64,000 nt of DNA from Thunnus maccoyii (lineage: Eukaryota; Chordata; Actinopteri; Scombriformes; Scombridae): contig NC_056546.1 of NCBI RefSeq assembly GCF_910596095.1, positions 19,186,425-19,250,424 of the forward strand, read 5' to 3'. The notes below the pieces were generated by a model that worked only from the letters and a program-made list of their open reading frames with translations, did not search any database and was not told the DNA's origin. The position numbers and the translations under genes were made by a program. Of this stretch, positions 32,019-43,900 are shown in pieces. Every line of letters begins with the position of its first letter. Within the stretch, counting starts at the first letter, position 1.

Positions 32019-33105
32019 TTACATTAAGCTCAGATGTCCACAAATTTGCCTTTTGTTCATGTACAGTGCAACATAAATCAAAGGTTGCCAACATATCATG
32101 CCATGTGTGCCATGCGTTGCCATGTGTACGCTTCAAATTGCAGAGAGACATTATTGAAAATGATGGGACTCCTCATTTCTCTAGTATGTTTACCATTTTA
32201 TTAGAAAGTTGTGGATTAGATAACAAACCTAATCCAGCAACATTTCAATCAGCAAACAGAGCATATTTATTGATGTTATTGTATATTTTGTACATACTAC
32301 TTGCACTATTTTATTACAGTTCAGTTTCCCCAAACAAACACATTTGTAATCAGTTTTATTGTCTTTTGTAAAATGTCTAAATAGGTTGATGTTGGGTACA
32401 AAATATGACTTAACAGATATTTTAAAAGTTGAAGGCAATGCTGTCTCATGCTGCATTGGGTATTCATTAGATGGGACTTGCCATGTAGCCTATTTCCTAA
32501 TGTGAACACTTGTTTTATTCAGGAGAATCTCCAGAAGCCATGGTGCTAATGTTTGTACTCCTGTATTCCTATCTTTTTTTTTTTAAAGTCATATTTTATA
32601 ATATACTCTATTTTTGTACAGTGTGCTCCATCATGCTTTTCCTATTAGTCTGCCACAGCAAAGTAGCTACTGATGTGGAAAATTGAACCTCTTTAACGCT
32701 GGTAATGCATTCATCCAAAGCTTCCCCATTCTATACCCTCCTCCCACTGTCGTAATTACAACAGAAAAGTATTATCTGTAAAGCACTATTTCTGTAACCA
32801 TTAAGTGTACAATGAATCTGCAGTATTTTTGTGTTATGTAACCTCCCCAAACAAAGAGCCTCTCTCAGACATAATTTAAACTGTTTTGTAAATGATAATT
32901 GGTATGCAAAAAAACTGATGTCTTTAGCCAATATGAGCTCACTTGGAAATAATGTTATAATAATAATTAAACACAGAAAAAAAACCTTTTTCTCAATGCC
33001 AATAATGTATGAACAACTGACTTACTTTACAATGCTGAACAGTTCATTTTTATCTAAAGCACTGTTTTTTTTATAATAGTGAAAATAAATTCTTTATGCC
33101 ACTAA
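32019..33105 (+). other. frmd1: frmd1 3' UTR
   Basis: The noncoding sequence after the TGA stop at 32016-32018 runs to an AATAAA signal at 33084-33089. No other gene or repeat is evident in it. Confidence 0.65.
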
Positions 33106-33244
33106 GTGAAACCGGGTGTTTGGTCATTTTTTCGTTCTGTTCTGTTTTACCTATATGCTGTCATATTTATGTTATAATTTGATATCCACTATTGTTTTTC
33201 CATTTGAGCAAAACATTAAGGTACTAGTCCTTTACTGTTTCACT

Positions 33245-33254
33245 TCTCGCGAGA
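33245..33254. promoter_or_regulatory. tarbp1: TCTCGCGAGA promoter element of tarbp1
   Basis: A perfect palindromic TCTCGCGAGA (CGCG element) lies 130 bp upstream of the tarbp1 start codon and 155 bp after the frmd1 poly(A) signal. In vertebrates this motif is a known core-promoter-proximal element of housekeeping genes, reported to be bound by BANP and, when methylated, by Kaiso. That fits a ubiquitously needed tRNA methyltransferase. The assignment to tarbp1 is inferred from position. Confidence 0.75.
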
Positions 33255-33308
33255 GTTTGGGATTACGTTTGCGGAAGTTTACATTCCGTTTAGGAAAACG
33301 TGTGGCCC

Positions 33309-33374
33309 ATGGCAGCATTGAGAAAAGCCGGTATTTGGGTATCTTTAACTTGCTTGTTCCTGACAGTGTGGTAA
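33309..33374 (+). other. uORF upstream of tarbp1
   Basis: An ATG in a CCCATGG context at 33309 opens a 21-codon frame that is in frame with the main start but ends in TAA at 33372-33374, nine nucleotides before the main ATG at 33384. The peptide is hydrophobic at its C-terminal half. Whether it lies in the transcript depends on the unknown transcription start. Confidence 0.5.
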
Positions 33375-33383
33375 CTACCTACA

Positions 33384-36300
33384 ATGAATTCCGTTTTGAT
33401 TAACGCAGTCTTGTCCAGCTCTCCTGACTACGACGCTTTGTTTGAGTCTCTGTCCTGGCCGAGTGGGTCGTGGCCGGAGACGGAGCGGACGGAGGCGCTG
33501 ACAGCTTTCATAGAAGGACTCGGGGAGCTTCTGACCAACTCGGACACGACTCCTTTTACAGACGCGAAAAAACGACGTATTAAAGATCAAATCGAGTCAA
33601 TAATTTGGACGCAGAGTCTGCCTCTTCTCGCTAGAATATCCGCAGAAGCTGAAGGCATACGGTGCAGGGAGAGCACCGCCGCTGTCTGCCGGCTTGTAGG
33701 TGTCTGTGTCCCGCTGTGTGACGCGGCTGTAGCGGGGCGAGTGGCTCTGTCCGTCCTGCCGTCGCTCCAGCAGTCAGAGGAGGAGCTGCCCGGTGTGGGA
33801 AGACTCGGTGTGGAGGTTGCCAGTGAAGTAATAGCTGCTGTTTTACCTTCTCTGTCAGCAGATGAACAGCTCACATTAAAGACCTTGTCATCTGCCTTGT
33901 CCTGCATCAAAACTCTCCCTGACGCATTGGTCTCCAAAATCACCGTCCGGCTTCTCTTGACCCTCCTGAGTTGCTGCAGCGGTGTGAGGCTCGGCAGCAT
34001 CCTCAAGTTGATCCTGGATGATCTGTGCAGCTGGCACTCCACTGACCGCTCACCTGCGGTTACAGAGCGGACACTGCTGTGTTTGACCGCCCTGTCAGAC
34101 CACCTGCTGAACCCTCATGGTCTGCAATCCTCATCCTCTGTGTCCGACCCTCGTCAGTCCCTCCAGTTCTGGAGGATGGTTCAGGATGGACTGACGCACA
34201 GAGACAGCGTGTCACGTAAGAGGGCGTTGTACCTGCTGAAAAGGTGTGTAGCCCTGTCAGAGGAGCAGGGGCTGGACTGTCCGCTCCTTCCATCAGAGGA
34301 AGGTAATATATTCAGATTTTCCGACACTGTGTTAAGGTCCACTGGTGTTTGTATGGTTCTGATTCCTCGCTGCTCTTGACAATGTTGCAGATGAGACCTT
34401 GTTCAGATGGGCTTCAAACAGGAGCAAGTTGCTCAGAGAGTTCTGGGAGGATTATGCGCTGGTGATGGAGACCTTAGAGGAAAATCAGGTAGAAAATCCC
34501 ATCTGAGTGTTGTCTTACAACTGTTTGAGTGGTGGGCATCATGGTGCAGCTCAATAGTACTGCTTGTTGTTTCTTCTCCCTCCACAGATTCATGTCGTCC
34601 AGCCAGTGCTGAACAGAATAGATACGTTGATCCAAACAACAGCAAATGATAGTCAAGGTAATAACAAAGTTAGGCAAGGTCTTGAAAAAGATGTTTTTGT
34701 TCTTCTGTTTATGCTAGAGCTGCAATGATTAGTCGATTAATTGATCAGATGATCGACAGAAAACTATTTGGATAATTGAATAGTCATTCTAGTCATTTTT
34801 AAGCTTAATGACAAAAGTTTACTACTAGGCTTTTACGCTTTTTTGTTTCATACATAAGCTTATGTCGCTGTGGGCTCTAAGAAATTATAACAGGCATTTT
34901 TCACTATTTTCTAGCATTTTATAGACAAAACAATCATCAGATTAATCAATAATGAGACATTTTTAGCTCTGGATGTTGGAGTTTATGACAGAAGGACAAT
35001 AAATCCATCACATTAATTCAATATACATCACAATGGCTGAACTGATCATAAATATTGGACTGGTTACTTAATCAACACTTCTGATTGTCTTTTATTATTT
35101 TGTAAGAATAGTTTTCACTGAATTAAAAACCTAATTTGAGAAAAATACTCTTAATAACATTCTGGGCGGCCTTTTTAAGCTTTGCTTCACTTTCAAACTC
35201 AGTAGAAAAAATGTTGTGTGCCCAGCCTGGTTCCTGCTTTTTCTCTTAAACTTTCTGACTTGCACTCTCAGGTCATGGTCTTTTCCATCCCTCCTGGCTG
35301 TTGTGTGTGTACCAGCGGATGTTCCACAGTGAGAATAAATCCTTAATGAAAGAGGGAGTGTGTCACCTGTTAGAGCTGCGGGTCCTCCGACAGCCGGCCT
35401 TTGCTTTGGCTTTTTCTCAGGTGCAGGCTCACACATATTTCATTCAACTTGATTTACTGGAGTTTTTTTCTTTTAATTCCATTAAAATCTCCCAAGATGA
35501 AATGTGTGGATCAAAGTTTTGTTTCTGTTACTTTGCTCCATAGTTTATCGTTGGCCCCTTTATGGATGTTCTGTCTGAAACTTCGCTCTTCTACAAGTAA
35601 GGGTCTAAAATCAATACACCAAGCAAAATAATGAAAACACTGCTGTATTTTTGCACTAGCCCTAATCAACTCAGTCTCTCTTTACATTCAGGGCAGCTGG
35701 CCAGAGTGTTGGAGATTGTCCCGAACTGGCAGCTAAACTCCAAGTCTTCATGACCAACTTCTTTAATAGCCTGCCGTCAGAAGATAGAGGTACAGAGAGA
35801 ATGCTTGTTAACAAAGCTCAGACTCACTTCTCATGGCTAAAATGCCCGTCTATCTCTGACTATCGTGTTTGCTTTGTAGGCCCTGTGTTGCTGCAGCTGA
35901 TCCAGCAGCTGGGCTCCAAGCACTGGTGCGCAGTACCCCTCCTCTTCGTCTCTCAGGCCCTGTCCAAACTCTCTCCAGGTCCACTGCTGGGGGTCGACGG
36001 GCTCACTGCTCTCAGGTGGTGCAACATTATGTTTACAGTTAGACAGACTGCACTGTAGTCAGTAATGCTTGATATGAATGCTTGTTTCATCTGTTGGGGG
36101 TTACAGGGAGGTGCTGCGCTGCACCATGATCACTCATCAAGTACTCCTGAGAGGTGCTGCCCAGTGCTTCTTGCTGAAGAGCGCCCTCTGTCTCATAGAT
36201 GTGGTAAGACATGATAAATGATGTACATGGTGAACATACTGTACAGTGGGTGGACAATATTGTTACATTCATTTTATTAAAGCTCTTTTTTTCTTGAGAC

Positions 36301-39300
36301 TGTTAAAGATGTTCAACTTTATGGTCATTTCTGAGTAGGGCTGCAAGTCAAATGGACTTAAAAAATGGCAACTATTCTGATAATTGATTCATTGTTTAAG
36401 ACATTTTTTAAGCAAAAATGCCAAATATTTCTTAGTTCCAGCATCTGGGTTGTGAAAATTTTCATTTTTTCTTTGTCTTATGTGATAGTAAATGAATCAT
36501 TGGTTCATCAGTAGGAAATAGATTAAAACAATATCAAGTGATGAAGGCAAAAGTGCGATCAAATGCCCAACACAGGAATAACTGCATGAGCAAAGAGGAA
36601 CAGTGGTCACATGTAGACCCTCGCCTGTAACGACTGCATGACAGTAAATGAGAGATTTGCTTAACGACACTGCAAACTACAGCCTCAACAATAGTCTTTA
36701 TTTTCTCTGTGATGCTGTCCACCCCCTGTGCTTTCATACAGCTTTAAAAGTTGAGAACAATAACATTAACATATCTTTTCAGAACACAGTGACCTTAGAT
36801 GATGTTTTTAGTTTCCTTATGCATTTCCGGGCAGATGAGTCACTGTGCAGAGGGACGCAGCTTTGGAATCAGGTACGCTCACACATCACAGAGACTTTTG
36901 ACGCAGCAGTCCATCTAACATGTCAAAATGGCACATTAGTGAGTTCATATTACTGACTGATTGCTATCCTGCTGCAGTTGTGCACCTGGATATCAGACAA
37001 TGAAGGCAGTTTCAAACCCAGCATCAAGGATTGTGCTACCACAAACAAAGAAACTGTAAGAGCCTATGTTCAAGCTGAAACACATGCTTATCTCCAAGTC
37101 CCAGCTAGCACAGGTATGTCTGAAGTGACATGAATGAAATGAAAGTGAATGATTCTGTTTGCAGATACAATAATTTAGGTTCTACTTTTCAGAGTTGGTT
37201 TAAGGCAGTTGTCTTGCTCCTCAGGTCAGACAGAGGGGTTACCTGACTCCCGAGAGGCTGACAAGTTGTCCAGGTCCATTCTGCTGTGTGTGGACATGGA
37301 GAGGAGTCGAGCTGGAGCAGAGGTCAGTAACATCTTGGAGTCATTACTGTCTCCGCTGCTGGACACCCTGAGCAGAGTCAGCACCAATATCTACCTGCCT
37401 CTGCGTAAGAGTGACAAGAGCCTGCAGCTGGTGCTCCGACTGCTCCAGCTCGGAGCATCACCGAGTCGTCAGCATGCTGGAGAGGAGCAAGGTTTGTAAT
37501 GATAATACTGATCCATTGTTATAGCTGTCAGGTCCACCTTCATCCATATGCAGTAGATACAGTAGATGGATATGTGCATTCATGCAATAAATTAATCATT
37601 ACACAACTCCTCCCAACTAATTTCTGTTTGGAAAATTAAGCTATGTAGAAAATCAGACAGGTTTTGGTTAAACATCCAGTTGGCGTTTTAGAAATTAAAA
37701 AACATGAATTTTTTAATCTTCTTGGCATGGAACAAATTGCTGATATGATCAGTGATACTAAACACAATTCTGGGATCAATTGGGATCAAGTTTGGAAATG
37801 CATTTCAGCATGTGTATTTACAGTTAACACAGACTAGTACTGAGCAGCCATTTGTGAGTTTATTTTTTAACCTTGGTTCCCCCTATACAAGTCAAGTAGA
37901 CCCTATGATAATGAAATGAATGATTAACTGTGAGGCACTGTGCCGTGTACCCCCCTCCTATGTTATATGTTGTTGTATAATGTGTCAGTGTTACCGTTCT
38001 GTACATTTTGTTGTCGTGGTTTGTTTTAATTGTTTTCTTTTTTGTACATATGTCTATCTTGTAGCTATAAATGTAAAAGTGTAAATTTAAAAAAAAAAAA
38101 AATTTTTCTTTAATCATAATTTTGTCATGAAAACATTTCTCCACCCTCAGAAATTTATCAGATTTTTACCCTTAATTTCTCTAATGCCCTTAGGGAACTT
38201 CAGGCACTTGTATCCATATAAAAAGTTAAAAGTTATTGAGAGACTCAGCAATGTGCCACATTCAACTCTTTTCTTTCTGCTTTTCACAGAGGATAACGTG
38301 ATGGTTACCATGAAGAAGCTAATCTTTAAAGTTGTCGATCCAATCCAGGAGTTTATCTTGAGGCGGCTGTGTGGGGAGTTGCAGGAGGTAACCAACAAGT
38401 CACCCTCACTCCAATTAGCAAAGATGCCCCCTAGTGGCCAACTCTGATGCATACATGTGTTTTTTTTACAGCTGGTTGACGTGGAGCGGGCAGAGCTGTA
38501 TCTGTGTGTCCTGACGCAGCTGGTGGTCATGTACAGCTCTACACCTCAGCACCACAGTGAAATTCAGCAGACCTATTTCCCTAAACTCATCAGATACAGC
38601 CTCAAGGTCCTGCAAGAACCAAGCCAGCAGGTACTTAGATAAATATTCACAATCCAGTCATCAGGCAGGAATTTAACCTAAAATCTGTTTTTCTGCTTGA
38701 TTATTCATCATTGATTTTCCATTGGCAGATCCCCTCTGTGGCAAACCAGGTGACTAGAGCAGTTGCCATGGCATCCCTGGCCATGGTATGTGGTCTTGTG
38801 GAACAGCAAGTGGTTGACATGCAATCAGAGACCCTTTCTGTTCTCAAATCCCTGAATGACTTCTTCTACAACCCAGTTTCATCTTCTTCACAAAGTCAGT
38901 CATCTCTGGGATACTTCAATAAACGCCTGCTGAAACCACAGACAGATAATTCAAGGTGAGTGAAAGTCTGTCAAAAATAATATTCGGAATGAAAATACCC
39001 AGTGTCTTTGCACTCGCCTGGCATGATAACACACAATCACTTTTTTCTTTAGTGAAGAAGGAGTGCAAGGCACTGTGCTACAGAACTGGGGACGGACAGC
39101 TGCCCGTTTCATGCGGGACCAGTGGATTTGCCTGAGCTTTCTAATAAAGGCCGCTGGGATTCCTGACTCTGTAGAGATCTCCAGAGTGTCCAAGACTCTC
39201 AATGCTGCCCTGAGCTGCAGCGTGGAGGCACTGGCTCTGCTGCCCAGTGACCTGGTGCTGCCTGTACTCACCTTCATGGAGACAGTGCTGCCACAAGTGA

Positions 39301-40887
39301 GTCTCAGTCAATTCTGCTAAAATTGAAGCAAGAATGAGGTCTTTGGGTATTGTTCTTTCGGTGTCTTATGGTTATAACATGAAGACTATCTGATAAAATG
39401 CATTTCTGATGATGTGTGTTTTGGTGATATTTTGATCCCAGTTAGTGCATGATGAGGAGGCCCTCTGTGTGGAGGCTGTGACTCTGAGCTGGCAGCTGGT
39501 GCAGGGACTGAGCACTAATGCCCATGACTTCTGGCCCGCCCTCAAAGGCTTCATCTCCATGGCTTTCCACCATAAACTGCTCAAACTGACAGACACTCAG
39601 GCTCCGATGCTCACAGCAGCCATGAAACAGGTGATGAAACGAAAAAAGGCTTGTTGACCTCGGTAGGATGAGAATGGTGATTTTCAGTTTTAAAATACAT
39701 TTTATGTAATCTATGCAAACACACTGGTGTTCTGTGACTATTTTGTAGATCGCCACTGAGCTGATGGAGCTGTCCGAGTCCAAGAGCGGAGTGTTCAGTG
39801 TGCTGTTTCAGCACTGCTGTCAGACATGGCTGCCCTCAAACCCTGGCGGCGGTGACCAGGCTGACACCAACTTTTCTAGTGTTTTCAGCCACATCAACAT
39901 TCTCACTGAGGCTTGTGTCTACGGACCAGTGTTCAGGAGAGATCAGCGGTAACTTTGACAGCGTTTCAATGGTTTGTTCAAAGTTTTTCTCAGATCTACT
40001 GTATGTTAACTGTTTATCTCCCAAAGGCTCATCCAGGATGTCCAAACATATGTGGAACAACTCGGTGAGGAATTTCCTGCTAATGTTGTGGTCGCAAGGT
40101 GAGCTCTTTGTTCCAATATCTCTGTCATGACTGTGATTTAAAATACTGGCACTAGAGGTCTCCCTTGCTGTGCAGATGTTTTCACAGTTGCACTAATGCC
40201 CTTTTTTCCCCAGTGATAACAGGGACGATCAGTTGCCCCGGACATGTGCGCTGGCTTTCCTCAGTCGGCTGGATTCTTCCAACCCACTGCATGAAAGACT
40301 GATGGAGGATCTAGTTATCAATCTGTTAAAAAAGGTGGGCTATAGATAAGTTCAGGCTGGGTGATGTAATCGTATCACAACAATATGAATTTTTACTCTC
40401 TCTTTCTCTCTCAAAACTTCAAAAATGTATTTTTATGTTGATATTTCATATTGCAACCTAAAAATGATCTTAACCCATCCTCTAATGTTCTAATCCCCAA
40501 ATAAAAAGAGCAGAGCTAAAGATGAGTCAGGCTCTGATCTGCAAATAATATGTAATTTGCGTCATTCATAGGAAAACAAATATTCATTTTGCTATATAAT
40601 ATTCTGAATTGCTCTTGACATCTGGTGACATGTCTTTTCATTAAGAAAATTTAACAACACTTAACACTATTTTCAATTATCTCCCTCCATCCCCCCCCAC
40701 CTTCACCCCTTCTCTCCAGGATAATAACATATCGAAGTCAAAAGTACGTTACTATAGCAACTCACTGCAACATCGTGTCAAAAACAGAGTGTGGCAAACG
40801 CTGCTGCTGTTACTGCCCAAACTCAGAGAGGTAAGACAGTGACACTCACAGTCACACAGGAAATAACCACTCAGAAAGTAACTATGT

Positions 40888-40975
<88 letters not shown>

Positions 40976-43900
40976 GAGTTTGTCACCACTTTGCTGAAAG
41001 GTGCCTTTGAGGCTGGATTCTGCAGCAACCAGGCCTCAGTCAAGTACCTGATCGAGTGGATGATGATTCTGATCCTTGTGAAATATCCACAGCACATAGA
41101 CGGCTTTTGGGCCTGTTTCAACATGGTGAGCTCCCACTCTGGACACATATCCACCAGAAAATACTGTTCTGAAATTGAGCAGTTAATTTAATGGCCAATT
41201 TCTGTGCTTTCTCTGCAGGATCACGAACGAACCAAGACGAGCATCTGCACCTTCCTGTCAGTCCTGGTACATTTCAATATCATCGTTCCTCTTCTTAAGG
41301 ATCAGGTAGGTAGCGTCTTTGATGTTTTTTTTTTTTTTTTTTCCTCCACTTAAACACTATTCTTCTTGCACCGCCTTAGTACCTACATGATCTCTCTCTC
41401 TCTTTGTGTTGAAGGCAGTGCAGTTGCGTAAAGCGCTGGATATCATCTTGCAGTGGTGTTTCAACCATAACTTCAGCGTGCGGCTGTATGCCTTACTGGC
41501 CCTGAAGAGGGTGTGGAGCTTGGTAGAAGCGCGGGGAGAGGAGGGGGCTGATGGTTTTGGGGAGCTGTCTACTGTGATCAAGGCCTGTCTGAACCAGGCT
41601 GAGGCCATGCAAAACACCGGGTAAGAGCAGAACAGCTACAACAGTTGCAAAAAGCTTGTTATAGTATGGTAATGTATTTATTTGAGAACATATCTGCTGT
41701 CTCACCGTTTAGAAATGCCAACAAGAACTGGATTAGGATTCAAGAGCACTTCTTCTTTGGTGCTTTTCATCCCATCAGGGATTACAGTGTTGAGGTGAGC
41801 TAGTATATTTCTACTGAAGAGATGAAGCCTGCTAACTTTTCTAATTCTACGCTGTTATAACAACCATTATTTTCTTTCTTTGTACGTTTTGCCTTCCTAG
41901 ACCATCTTCTATACTTTTCCCAGTCTGTCAGAGTTGGCTGATGATGAGTGGATTCCACCCTGGAAGTTTGAAAAACTGTCACATTTCTCTGAAAGTTCAA
42001 CTTTCCCTTTGAAGAATCCTGCACCTGACCTGAGCCAGCTCCAGCCTGGAGACTGGATCCAGCAAGACAAAGGTTACACAAGCAGCAGAACTACATCATA
42101 CAAGAATACATTAATCAGGCCTCATCTCTGATTGAGTGGTCGCGGTGTTGTATCTCCCAGGTGAACAGGATAAGGAGGAGCGCTGGGCCGAGGTGCAGAA
42201 GAAGATCACCCCCTGGAGGTTGGGGATCCAGGAGCAGGAGCCCGAGCTTCAGCTGGTGCCACAGCAGAGAGCCGCTCGACTGGGCAAACTGCACGGTGCC
42301 CTGCTGGTGGTCGCCTCGCTTATCGACAAACCCACCAATTTAGGAGGTCAGGAGCAGCGCAGTTATCATACTCATCAGTGATTTGTCTGTGAATTTCTTC
42401 TTGATTCATGTGAATCACTAACATTACAGGCTTTTTGTTTGGTTTTAACAGTGCTGATCTGGGCAAAAAGGTCAAACACAGCTGCTACTAAAACCACTTG
42501 AGCCCTTATCGTAGTTTATACAGGGAACGTACAGCTTTCATCATAGGTACTCCTATTTTATTTTCTCCCCAAGTGCACTCCAGTGCTGTTGTCTCAGATG
42601 ATAAGGGCTTGAATCAATCAGAATTTGTTTATAGAGGAAAAGACCCATTTTAAAAAACTAATATTGATACTGTATGATGTAAGAGAGAACATTAGCTTGG
42701 TCAGTCTGTAAATGTTTTACTTGAAATATCTCTCAATTGCTTGCTTTATCTGTCTGTGCCAATGATGATAGACTAGTGGCCATATTCTGCTAAGTCATCA
42801 CTGCCACACATTACTCAGCACTAGAACAGTCATCTTACCCCTGAAAACCTATTAAAATCACTTGTTAGGAAAAAAAAACTTGAATAAAGAAGAGTCCCCT
42901 TTCTCCATTTAGATTTTTTCAAACAAAATGATGATTTCACGGCATTTCCCTGCTTACATTTAGACAGATGTCCCTTTAAGGATTCATCCTTGTTTGTATG
43001 TTGTGCGTCTAGGTCTGTGCAGGACCTGTGAGATCTTTGGTGCCAGCGCTCTGGTTCTGGATAGCCTCCGCCACATCAGTGACAAACACTTTCAGTCCCT
43101 GAGCGTCTCCTCTGAGCTGTGGCTTCCTCTGCTAGAGGTGAAGTGCATAAAACAGTCTCACATTTTTACATGATGTTGTGGTTTCAATAACTGATTCCAC
43201 TACCACTAGTTTCATGGCAAAGTCCTTTTCCATTACATCCACTTCACAAAACTGTACATTCCATTAGAGGCACAAGTGGCCTAGTTTCTAGACTCTATTG
43301 GTTGATTTCACAGCATTCTTACAGGCCCCTGACATTAGATCCTTTATGGAGAGCCGATTTCCCAGATTTGGACCCAACATTTGATTGGCATAAAGTCTGG
43401 TCTAACATTTTAATAGCCTCCAGAAACCCTGATCAATCCAGTCTTTACAGGATTTTTGAGAATACTGTTCCCTACTCGCCTTTTATATTTTTGTTAAATT
43501 TTAACTAGCTTACACTGCCCAAAAAGCGAGTCTTTCTAGCTGGGCTGACAGCAGCAAAAAACTGGTGGCTAGCCGCTGGAAACCCTTACATACTCTTTCT
43601 TTTCAAGCATAGACTTTAACATATCTCGATGTAGCATATCTGGAGCTGTCAACCGCCTGTATGCATGGGGCCAAGGAATCAGTGACAGAACTGTGGAGTT
43701 CCATTTCTGAGTAACTCCAAACACTACTGTTATACCCGCATGTTGGGATGGGTGGCCTGGTTTCTGGGTGGATGGGTGGGAGTGGATCCTAGGGTGGGTG
43801 GGTGGGGGAGGATGGGAGGGAGTGGAATTGCAGCGGGGCGGGTTTTGTTTTGCTTTCATTATTATTGTCATGTTTTTCTTCTCCCTTACTCTCTTTTCTT

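Noticed and set aside
37860-38101. A-tailed block in tarbp1 intron 11 as a processed pseudogene
   Set aside because: No coding similarity or target-site duplication is visible; only an A-run remains.
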